Position numbers and translations under genes: made by a program. Positions 1-5,220 of a stretch of 5,220 nt of DNA are shown in pieces (the stretch's first letter is position 1; every line of letters begins with the position of its first letter). The stretch covers positions 1 through 5,220 of the forward strand of contig JAOUMG010000195.1 of the NCBI GenBank assembly GCA_029881635.1, in the 5' to 3' direction. The stretch is from Paracoccaceae bacterium (lineage in GTDB: Bacteria > Pseudomonadota > Alphaproteobacteria > Rhodobacterales > Rhodobacteraceae). The notes beneath the pieces were generated by a model. It had not been told where the DNA came from. It did not search any database and saw only the letters and a list, made by a program, of their open reading frames with translations.

Positions 1-4
1 TCGG

Positions 5-39
5 AAAAAGTCAGGTCGGCACAGAAACCCTATGCCGAC
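5..39 (-). terminator. Stem-loop with U-tract after pstS (terminator or attenuator)
   Basis: On the minus strand a perfect 7-bp stem, GTCGGCA (39-33) with TGCCGAC (21-15), encloses an 11-nt loop. After a 5-nt gap comes a run of five T (9-5). It starts 13 nt past the pstS stop codon. The long loop and the gap before the T-run make it a mediocre intrinsic terminator. In phosphate-uptake operons a structure after pstS often lowers expression of the transporter genes relative to the abundant binding protein or protects the pstS 3' end, so partial termination or mRNA stabilisation is the likeliest role. The role is inferred; the inverted repeat and T-run are seen directly. Confidence 0.55.
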
Positions 40-52
40 TCCCTATCTCAGA

Positions 53-1081
53 TCAGTTCATTACGGCTTCGTCTGCAATGGCAGACTGGGTGGCAGCCAA
101 TTCCGGATCAGACACCAGACCGTATTCGGCCAGCGGTCCGTCAGGGCCTGCAATATCATCAGAGACGAAAAACTCCGCGAAATCCTTCAGGCCCGGAATG
201 ACCCCGATATGGGCTTTCTTGATGTAAAAGAAAAGCGGCCGGGACACCGGATATTCGCCTGTCGAAATACTTTCGACCGAGGGGACCACACCTGACATTG
301 TCGCGACCTGAAGTTTGTCTGTGTTGTTTTCGTAAAACGCCAGGCCAAAGACACCGATGCCATTCTTGTTCGACGCAACCCGCGCCAGGGTTTCAGTGTA
401 ATCGCCGTCGATATCGACAGAGCGGTTGTCGGCACGCAGTGCAGTGCAGGCTTTGACCACTGCATCCTTGTCATCGCCCTTGAGACCGGCGATAGCGGCC
501 TCGGCGCCGCTATCCTTGCAGCCCTGTTCAATCACCTTCACTTCAAAGACTTCGCGGGTTCCGTGTTTTGTACCCGGCACGAAGGCCAGAATTTCCTGGT
601 CGGGCAGGTCAGGATTCACTTCGGACCAATTTGTGTAGGGATTGGCAACCAGCGCACCGTCGATCACGACCTCGGCAGCCAAGGCTGTGTACCAGTCGGA
701 GGGTGTGAATTCAAAGCTGTTGCCACCGATGTCGGACGCAAAAACAATGCCATCATAGCCGATGCGCACTTCCATGATCTCGGTCACACCCGCCGCGGCG
801 CAGGCTTCGATTTCGCTTTCCTTGATCTCACGCGACGAATTGGCAATGTCGATTGTGCCTTCGCCCAGCCCTTCGCAAAACTTCTTGAGACCGGCAGAGG
901 AGCCACCCGATTCCACGACCGGTGTCGGAAAATCAAAATTCTCACCAAAGGATTCGGCAGCGATGGTTGCATATGGCAGCACGGTCGATGACCCGGCAAT
1001 CTGGATCTGATCACGGGCGTCAGCGGCACCTGCTGCGACGGCCATTGCGGCAACCGATACAAACAATTTCGCAGTCTTCAT
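53..1081 (-). CDS. pstS: Phosphate ABC transporter, periplasmic phosphate-binding protein PstS
   Basis: This 342-residue secreted protein captures inorganic phosphate in the periplasm and delivers it to the PstCAB membrane transporter. A signal peptide is clear: MKTAK, a hydrophobic stretch to about residue 20 and a likely cleavage after Ala-Asp-Ala (20-22). The mature protein opens with the family motif IAGSSTVLP (28-36), followed by ESGGSSAGLKKFCEG (57-71), DIANSSREIK (78-87) and IGYDGIVFA (107-115), which form phosphate-binding loops in this family; PGTKHGTREVFE lies at 169-180. Four cysteines (69, 94, 188, 212) could form two disulfides. I chose the ATG at 1081 because AGGAG (1092-1088) sits 6 nt upstream and the signal peptide begins there. 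An in-frame extension to 1195 would run through the Pho box and lacks the character of coding sequence. The gene lies downstream of phoR and is presumably induced by PhoB under phosphate limitation. A related PstS-like (SphX-type) binding protein is the only alternative. Confidence 0.93.
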   Translation of the reverse strand: MKTAKLFVSVAAMAVAAGAADARDQIQIAGSSTVLPYATIAAESFGENFDFPTPVVESGGSSAGLKKFCEGLGEGTIDIANSSREIKESEIEACAAAGVTEIMEVRIGYDGIVFASDIGGNSFEFTPSDWYTALAAEVVIDGALVANPYTNWSEVNPDLPDQEILAFVPGTKHGTREVFEVKVIEQGCKDSGAEAAIAGLKGDDKDAVVKACTALRADNRSVDIDGDYTETLARVASNKNGIGVFGLAFYENNTDKLQVATMSGVVPSVESISTGEYPVSRPLFFYIKKAHIGVIPGLKDFAEFFVSDDIAGPDGPLAEYGLVSDPELAATQSAIADEAVMN

Positions 1082-1107
1082 TGCATTCTCCTGCAAATCA
1101 CATTTCC

Positions 1108-1126
1108 GGCCGCCTCCAAGGCGACC
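1108..1126 (-). promoter_or_regulatory. Hairpin in the pstS leader
   Basis: On the minus strand GGTCGCCT (1126-1119) pairs with AGGCGGCC (1115-1108) around a 3-nt loop TGG. This gives an 8-bp stem with seven Watson-Crick pairs and one G-U. It lies between the Pho box and the pstS ribosome binding site, 26 nt before the start codon, so it is probably in the transcript's 5' untranslated leader. No T-run follows, so it is not an intrinsic terminator. A 5' structure of this kind could stabilise the mRNA or affect translation. The role is inferred, and the transcription start has not been located. Confidence 0.4.
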
Positions 1127-1161
1127 TTGAATGTGGTCTAGGCGTCGTCGGCTATGGTTTT

Positions 1162-1190
1162 GTGACGGCAACGTAACGGTTTGATGACAG
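1162..1190 (-). promoter_or_regulatory. Pho box: three-unit PhoB operator of pstS
   Basis: Read on the minus strand, three 7-mers occur at exact 11-bp spacing: CTGTCAT (1190-1184), CCGTTAC (1179-1173) and CCGTCAC (1168-1162). They are separated by the 4-nt spacers CAAA and GTTG. The first unit equals the PhoB consensus half-site and the others keep most of it. In Pho promoters this operator replaces the -35 element, and two adjacent units bind a PhoB dimer. The position, about 80-110 bp before the pstS start and between phoR and pstS, fits phosphate-starvation induction of pstS. I do not see a convincing -10: CATAGC (1156-1151) lies too close and CTAGAC is about 20 nt downstream of the last unit. 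Confidence 0.85.
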
Positions 1191-1219
1191 CCCAATTGGT
1201 TTGCTTATGCGGCCACAGT

Positions 1220-2269
1220 TTAAGTCAGATCGCCAACCGGCAATAACACGATGAATCGACTGCCTTTTCCAACCTCGCTTTCCACACGGAAGCGGCCCCG
1301 ATGCCGATTGACAATATGTTTTACAATTGCGAGTCCCAATCCCGTCCCGCCTTTTTCGCGGCTGCGATGCGTGTCGACCCGGTAAAACCGCTCCGTCAGG
1401 CGCGGCAGATGAATCGGATCGATTCCCTCGCCCTTATCGGCAACCTCAATGCGCAGTGCCGGTCCCTGCAACGCCGGTTCCCGTTCGATCCGCGTCAGGC
1501 TCACCCTGACGTTTTTGCCGGAGCCCCCATATTTCACCGCATTCTCGATAAGATTGTGAAATACCTGAACCAGCTGATCGCCATCTGCCCGCAGAAATAC
1601 CGGGCCAGCCGGCGCCTCCAGATCCAGCCTGACACCGGCGGTTTCAGCCTGATCGTGAAGCGTGGCAATTGCCCCGCGCAGAAGGCCAATGATTTCGACC
1701 TTCTCGGAAGGGCGGCTCCGTTCCTCCGCCTCGACCCGGCTAAGCGACAGAAGATCGTTGACGAGGCGGATCATCCTTCCCGCCTCCCGCTCCATGATCC
1801 CCAAAAACCGTTCACGCGCCGGTGCATCATCACGTGCAGCACCGCGCAGGGTGTCGATAAACCCCACTAGCGCGGTAAGCGGTGTGCGAAGCTCATGGCT
1901 GACATTCGCGACAAAATCGCGGCGCATGGCCGTGGTATGCTCTAGCGCCGTCAGATCTTCAAAGCTGACCAATGCGCCCTGTCCGCTTTCCGTCGGAAAT
2001 GGCCGGAAATGTACTGCCAGACATGACTCAACCCCCTTGGTGACCATTGAAACGCGCGATGTGGAGGCGGTGCCAGTGCCGATACACACCTCAAGCCCGT
2101 CCAAAAAAGTTGGGTGGCGCAGGAATGCACTGCCCAAACGGCCTTCAACTTCGTTGGCGAACAGGGCAGTTGCCGCTGAATTTGCCACCAGCGCCCGCTG
2201 ATCCGGACCGAAGAGCACCATGGCCATGGGCACGGCGTCGGCAAATTTTCTTACCGTAGCGCTTTGCAT
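1220..2269 (-). CDS. phoR: Phosphate regulon sensor histidine kinase PhoR (no membrane segment)
   Basis: This 349-residue kinase would autophosphorylate on histidine and pass phosphate to the response regulator PhoB, controlling the Pho regulon. Residues about 5-105 form a PAS-like domain. The HisKA dimerisation domain (about 113-180) has the H box FVANVSHELRTPL with His125 as phospho-acceptor. The HATPase domain (about 225-347) shows the N box HNLIENAVKY (238-247), G1 DKGEGI (278-283), F box ERFYRVD (293-299) and G2 GGTGLGLAIVKHI (307-319). No transmembrane segment or signal peptide is visible, unlike the membrane-anchored E. coli PhoR, so it is probably cytoplasmic or tethered through partners. 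The ATG at 2269 is supported by AGAAGGA (2283-2277), 7 nt away. The PhoR assignment, rather than a generic kinase, rests on the pstS and Pho box immediately downstream and on the PAS-HisKA-HATPase layout. I saw no Pho box upstream of phoR itself. Confidence 0.9.
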   Translation of the reverse strand: MQSATVRKFADAVPMAMVLFGPDQRALVANSAATALFANEVEGRLGSAFLRHPTFLDGLEVCIGTGTASTSRVSMVTKGVESCLAVHFRPFPTESGQGALVSFEDLTALEHTTAMRRDFVANVSHELRTPLTALVGFIDTLRGAARDDAPARERFLGIMEREAGRMIRLVNDLLSLSRVEAEERSRPSEKVEIIGLLRGAIATLHDQAETAGVRLDLEAPAGPVFLRADGDQLVQVFHNLIENAVKYGGSGKNVRVSLTRIEREPALQGPALRIEVADKGEGIDPIHLPRLTERFYRVDTHRSREKGGTGLGLAIVKHIVNRHRGRFRVESEVGKGSRFIVLLPVGDLT

Positions 2270-2492
2270 GGCTTGATCCTTCTTTTCCGGTTTGTTCCGG
2301 GGCTGACCCTGCGCCAGCCACTCAAAAAAGTAAATTAGGTGAGCTTTGGGGTTTTATGTCCTTCAGGTCCGGGCTAAACCTTTGAGGGAGCAAGCGGTTG
2401 AAATACACTCAATAGACGAGCCGCAGGAATGTGTTTCATGTCTTGACGCTGTGAAAACGCTCAAAAACGCTGTCGGAAGTGGCCGATATGAC
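2270..2492. other. Divergent intergenic region between phoR and the receiver-like gene
   Basis: About 220 bp that should carry the promoters of phoR (leftwards) and of the plus-strand gene. On the phoR side, GGCTG and CAGCC form a small 5-bp inverted repeat (2299-2317), and TTCCGG occurs twice (2285-2290, 2295-2300). On the plus strand TTGACG (2443-2448) is a plausible -35, but the sequence 17 bp later is a poor -10. An ACGCT-type pentamer recurs at 2446, 2457 and 2467, near helical spacing (11 and 10 bp). No Pho box matching the one at pstS was found. The reading frame of the plus-strand gene stays open back to a TTG at 2346, so part of this stretch could be coding if the start is earlier than assigned. 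Confidence 0.4.
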
Positions 2493-2882
2493 ATGACTGA
2501 TGATGATACGAAAATAACTGCAAGCGGCCCGCCGGATTCTGCCGACAAACGGCTATTGATGATTGAAGTTGCGCCAAGTGCAATGGCGACCATGAAGAAA
2601 ATCAACAACTATGCCTTTATCTTCACGCGCTTTGCGACACTGGATGCTTCTACCATTGCGCGGATCATGCCCGATATCGTCTTGGCGCCTCTATTGGGAA
2701 AAGGTTTTGATATCATGGATGTAGCGGCGCATCTGGTATCATTGGGGTATAGTGGACCGCTTCGGGCAGTTACCGGAAAGCTACCCAATCCAGCCGCTGT
2801 TCTGGCCGAACTTCGCGCCAATTGCGTAGGGTTGGAAATTGATCTTCTGATCCTGCCGGAAGACGATCAGGTCAAGGGCTGA
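2493..2882 (+). CDS. Hypothetical protein resembling a degenerate response-regulator receiver domain
   Basis: I do not recognise this protein of about 129 residues by name; it is the only plus-strand gene in the window. After a polar N-terminus of about 20 residues the pattern resembles a receiver (REC) fold: a hydrophobic strand RLLMIEV, a helix, then PDIVLAPLLGKGFDIM, in place of the usual strand ending in the phospho-acceptor Asp, a helix, the strand PLRAVTG, a helix PAAVLAELRA and a final strand LEIDLLIL. In this reading the phospho-Asp position is proline, only one acidic residue remains after strand 1, the Thr of strand 4 is kept and the late Lys is missing, so classical phosphorylation is unlikely. 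No signal peptide or membrane segment is seen. The ATG at 2493 is preceded by GGAAGTGG (2475-2482). In-frame GTG 2451 and TTG 2346 are alternatives. It is divergent from phoR, and its stop overlaps the opposing gene by 11 bp. The fold is my inference from pattern alone. Confidence 0.65.
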   Translation: MTDDDTKITASGPPDSADKRLLMIEVAPSAMATMKKINNYAFIFTRFATLDASTIARIMPDIVLAPLLGKGFDIMDVAAHLVSLGYSGPLRAVTGKLPNPAAVLAELRANCVGLEIDLLILPEDDQVKG

Positions 2883-4074
2883 TTTTGGCGGCAGCAGCAA
2901 GGCCCGCGCTGAAATCACGTTTCAGCAGACCGATATCCTCCACGCCGACCGAAATCCGGAAAAACCCCTCCGAGATCCCCAATGCTTCGCGTTGCCTTTG
3001 ATCGACAGCACGGTGTGAGGAGGATGCTGGGTGTGACAAGGTTGTCCCGATGTCGCCCAATGTCGGGGCAAAAGCGATATCGGGCATGGCTTTGGTCAAT
3101 GCATTTGCGGCGGCGCGACCGCCCGATACTTCGAACGATACCATATGCCCCCCGCGCCCGTTCAACAAAGCCGCGGCACGGTTGTGATCCGGATGATCTG
3201 GTCGCGTCGGATAAAGTACACGCTTGATCCCTGGCAGTCCGGCCAGATGATCTGCCAACTCAGCTGCATTCGCTTCTGCCCGATCATACCGCAAATGGAA
3301 CGAATAGAGCCCCCGTTCAGCCAGCCAGCAATCAAAGGGGCTGGGCGTCATGCCGGTTGTAACAGCAAAATCATAAATGGCTTTGCGGATAGCCGGATCG
3401 CTTGCAGAGACATAACCAAGCGTCACATCCGAATGGCCCGCAAGCATTTTCGTGACCGAGTGGATGACAATATCCGCGCCATGTTCGAAGGGGCGATAGC
3501 CACGGGGGGTCGTGAACGTGTTATCGACAGCCACCAGAACGCCACTTGCGCGCGCGACTTTCAAAATGCCATCCATGTCGGCAATGCGCAGGGTCGGATT
3601 TGCCACAACCTCCAGCAGGATCATCCTGGTTTCAGGCCGGATAGCCGCCGCGACGGCCGCGGCATCGGTTGGATCCACCAGTGAAGTGGCAATACCGAAC
3701 CGCGCCAGATCCTGCCCCATCAGACGCAACGACCGACCGTAAAGCTGATCACCGCCGATGACATGATCGCCTGATTTCAGCACACCCAGCAGCACTGCCG
3801 TGATCGCGGCCATACCAGAACCAAGGATCACGCCGCCGCCCCCATTGTCGGACGCGCCTTCCAATGCATCGATCTTTCTGGCCAGAACATCCGCATTGGG
3901 ATGGCCCTCGCGCGCATAGGTGTATCCCGCAAATTCACCTTCATAAAGCGCATCAAGTTGATCGGGGCTCTGCGAGGCATAAACGACCGAAGGCTGAATC
4001 GGCGTGCCAACCGCGCGGCTGACACTTTGCGGCCAAACCGTTCGACGCACGAGGTTTTCCGGCGTATCAGGCAT
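2872..4074 (-). CDS. PLP-dependent trans-sulfuration enzyme (Cys/Met metabolism family)
   Basis: A 400-residue fold-type I pyridoxal-phosphate enzyme of the cystathionine gamma-synthase / gamma-lyase / homoserine sulfhydrylase family, close to the family's usual length. Residue numbers count from the ATG at 4074. Visible cofactor features are YTYAREGHPN (51-60; Tyr53 and Arg55 bind the phosphate of the neighbouring subunit), SGMAAIT (86-92), Tyr112 stacking on PLP, the pyridine-binding Asp184 in VAVDNTF, Lys209 in SVTKMLAGHSDV as Schiff-base lysine, and Arg373 in FFRISVGVED binding the substrate carboxylate. The specificity segment LGDIGTTLSHPASSSH (339-354) follows the LGDxxT pattern of methionine gamma-lyases and sulfhydrylases (MetZ type) rather than the ESL pattern of cystathionine synthases and lyases, so the exact reaction is left open. 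The start is chosen for GGGAG (4087-4083), 8 nt upstream; a GTG at 4098 is less likely. The gene follows the gamma-carbonic anhydrase gene by 47 nt. Confidence 0.88.
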   Translation of the reverse strand: MPDTPENLVRRTVWPQSVSRAVGTPIQPSVVYASQSPDQLDALYEGEFAGYTYAREGHPNADVLARKIDALEGASDNGGGGVILGSGMAAITAVLLGVLKSGDHVIGGDQLYGRSLRLMGQDLARFGIATSLVDPTDAAAVAAAIRPETRMILLEVVANPTLRIADMDGILKVARASGVLVAVDNTFTTPRGYRPFEHGADIVIHSVTKMLAGHSDVTLGYVSASDPAIRKAIYDFAVTTGMTPSPFDCWLAERGLYSFHLRYDRAEANAAELADHLAGLPGIKRVLYPTRPDHPDHNRAAALLNGRGGHMVSFEVSGGRAAANALTKAMPDIAFAPTLGDIGTTLSHPASSSHRAVDQRQREALGISEGFFRISVGVEDIGLLKRDFSAGLAAAAKISP

Positions 4075-4121
4075 CTTCAATGCTCCCTTGATCAACACGA
4101 GCCTTCATTGGCACCCGCCGG

Positions 4122-4640
4122 TCAGACCGGTCGCAGGCCTTTGGCATACCTTACCGCATTCGCTCGGTAACCAGCCGCCGCTGCCAGCAAGCCTTCCTGC
4201 GCTGCGGCATCCAGCATGCGAACAACCTTTCCCGGCGCGCCCATCACGAGACTGCCATCGGGAATTTCCTTGCCTTCGGTAATCAATGCCCCTGCCCCGA
4301 TAAGGCAGCCCTTGCCGATGCGGGCGCCATTGAGGATCGTGGCGCCCATCCCGATCAGTGAACCATCTCCGATGATACAGCCATGCAGCATCGCCTTGTG
4401 GCCAACCGTGCAGTTGGACCCAATCACCAGCGGATAGCCCATATCCGTATGCAAAACGCAGTGTTCCTGAATGTTTGATCCAGCGCCGACGCGTATCTCT
4501 TCATTGTCGCCGCGCAGGGTTGAACCGAACCAGACACTGGCAAAGGCCTCCAGCACGACTTTGCCGATCAGGGTCACATCCGGGGCGATCCACGCGCCTT
4601 CCCCCAATTCGGGGCTGATACCATCAAGCGCGTAGATCAT
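4122..4640 (-). CDS. Gamma-class carbonic anhydrase family protein (left-handed beta-helix)
   Basis: This 172-residue cytoplasmic protein is built from hexapeptide repeats that fold as a left-handed beta-helix and normally assemble as a trimer. The repeats run from about residue 15 to 135 (for example [24 protein letters not shown]), followed by a C-terminal helix (about 139-167). The zinc ligands of the gamma-carbonic anhydrase class are all present: His64 in CVLHTD, then His81 and His86 in [10 protein letters not shown]. Arg43 and Asp45 in LRGDN and Gln58 in NIQEH match further conserved positions. The length and lack of the long acidic loop fit the short YrdA/PaaY-like subgroup, where carbonic anhydrase activity is variable or unproven, so I do not assign a reaction beyond family level. 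The ATG overlaps the gmk stop in an ATGA (4640-4637), implying translational coupling. No separate ribosome binding site is evident. Confidence 0.92.
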   Translation of the reverse strand: MIYALDGISPELGEGAWIAPDVTLIGKVVLEAFASVWFGSTLRGDNEEIRVGAGSNIQEHCVLHTDMGYPLVIGSNCTVGHKAMLHGCIIGDGSLIGMGATILNGARIGKGCLIGAGALITEGKEIPDGSLVMGAPGKVVRMLDAAAQEGLLAAAAGYRANAVRYAKGLRPV

Positions 4641-5220
4641 CGCGTCTCAAACTCCCGGTTGAGGCCGCGCACAAAATCGGAAAGCCACGGTTGACGGTCG
4701 CGGCGCATGCGTTCGGCCTTAAGGATGGTTTTCAGCTCGGTCTCAGCCTGATCCAGATCGTCATTCACCAGAACAAAGTCATATTCGGCCCAATGGCTGA
4801 TTTCAGCCTCGGATTTCGCCATTCGCCCGGCGATCACCTCGTCACTGTCCTGACCACGGTCACGCAGCCGCCGTTCCAGCTCGGCGATTGAGGGCGGCAG
4901 GATGAATATCGACACAACGTCGTGCCCCATTGCCTGTTTGATCTGTTGGCCACCCTGCCAGTCGATATCAAACAAGGTATCATGCCCCGCAGCCATGGCC
5001 GCTTCCACCGGCGCCTTCGGACTGCCGTAGAAATTGCCAAAAACCTCGGCATGTTCCAGCATTTCGCCGCGTTCGACCATTGCCTTGAAAACATCTGGCG
5101 TCTTGAAGAAATAATCCCGTCCCTCGACTTCGCCGGGGCGCGGTGGCCGGGTTGTCGCCGAAACGGAAAACCGCATCGACGGATCCCAGGCCATCAGCCG
5201 CTTTGCCCATGTCGATTTCC
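4637..5220 (-). CDS. gmk: Guanylate kinase, 5' end outside the window (partial)
   Basis: Guanylate kinase transfers phosphate from ATP to GMP, giving GDP, an essential step in purine nucleotide supply in the cytoplasm. The window holds 193 full codons plus the stop; the N-terminus lies past base 5220. The frame is open to the edge and reads Lys-Ser-Thr (5218-5210) after two bases GG, exactly the end of the Walker A P-loop GKST, so the ATG at 5194 is internal and not the start. Downstream are the GMP-binding segment [20 protein letters not shown], then [11 protein letters not shown], the acidic [27 protein letters not shown] and the lid region [13 protein letters not shown], all typical of Gmk. 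The protein ends in REFETR. Roughly 10-15 residues are missing compared with the usual length of just over 200. It appears to be the first visible gene of a minus-strand cluster with the carbonic anhydrase-like gene. Confidence 0.95.
   Translation of the reverse strand, partial: KSTWAKRLMAWDPSMRFSVSATTRPPRPGEVEGRDYFFKTPDVFKAMVERGEMLEHAEVFGNFYGSPKAPVEAAMAAGHDTLFDIDWQGGQQIKQAMGHDVVSIFILPPSIAELERRLRDRGQDSDEVIAGRMAKSEAEISHWAEYDFVLVNDDLDQAETELKTILKAERMRRDRQPWLSDFVRGLNREFETR

Noticed and set aside
563..991. Plus-strand reading frames of 60-190 codons opposite pstS, phoR and the trans-sulfuration gene
   Set aside because: They are mirror frames of well-supported minus-strand genes, show no recognisable motifs and have unlikely compositions.
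1082..1195. In-frame 38-residue N-terminal extension of PstS from an ATG at 1195
   Set aside because: It would cover the Pho box and the leader hairpin, lacks the character of coding sequence, and the ATG at 1081 has a good ribosome binding site and starts a clean signal peptide.
2446..2471. ACGCT repeats near 11-bp spacing as a second Pho box
   Set aside because: They do not match CTGTCAT-like half-sites and the spacing is 11 then 10 bp. They are noted only as a possible operator-like pattern.
2346..2492. Longer version of the receiver-like gene from a TTG at 2346
   Set aside because: A rare start codon without a clear ribosome binding site, and the added residues look non-coding. The ATG at 2493 has a GGAAGTGG upstream. 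An intermediate GTG at 2451 cannot be fully excluded.
4110..4130. Inverted repeat CCGGT/ACCGG around the stop of the carbonic anhydrase gene as a terminator
   Set aside because: Only a 5-bp stem with a 3-nt loop and no T-run, and the next gene on the same strand starts 47 nt later with a good ribosome binding site.
5192..5194. ATG at 5194 as the gmk start
   Set aside because: The frame is open to the window edge and encodes the Lys-Ser-Thr of the P-loop upstream of this ATG, so it is internal.

Overview
The window looks like a chromosomal segment from an alphaproteobacterium, most probably Rhodobacterales (Roseobacter/Rhodobacter type). This rests on the moderately high GC content, the style of the proteins, a PhoR without membrane segments and the phoR-pstS order. 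No search was run, so the taxonomic call is an inference. I see no mobile element, CRISPR array, tRNA or rRNA. Five of the six genes lie on the minus strand.

Left part (about 1-2270), the phosphate-starvation module: reading leftwards on the minus strand, phoR (sensor histidine kinase) is followed by a 138-nt gap and then pstS (periplasmic phosphate-binding protein). The gap holds a well-formed PhoB operator of three 7-mers at 11-bp spacing, then a strong leader hairpin and a good ribosome binding site. A stem-loop followed by five U residues lies just after pstS. It is probably a partial terminator that sets pstS apart from downstream pst genes, which would lie beyond base 1. PhoR would phosphorylate PhoB, and PhoB would bind the Pho box to switch on pstS.

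Middle (about 2270-2882): an intergenic stretch of roughly 220 bp separates phoR from a divergent plus-strand gene. That gene encodes a protein of about 129 residues that I do not recognise by name. Its layout resembles a response-regulator receiver domain that has lost the phospho-acceptor aspartate. Its 3' end overlaps the next gene tail to tail by 11 bp.

Right part (2872-5220), a minus-strand run of housekeeping and metabolic genes: gmk (guanylate kinase, 5' end outside the window, with the P-loop Lys-Ser-Thr at the very edge), a gamma-class carbonic anhydrase-like hexapeptide protein joined to gmk by an ATGA stop/start overlap, and, 47 nt further on, a PLP-dependent trans-sulfuration enzyme of Cys/Met metabolism. 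The spacing suggests co-transcription, although the three functions have no obvious biochemical link.

Most of the window is ordinary core genome. The items most worth a second look are the three-unit Pho box with its leader hairpin, the receiver-like protein lacking the phospho-Asp beside phoR, and the stem-loop after pstS. I found no convincing evidence of a wholly new system.
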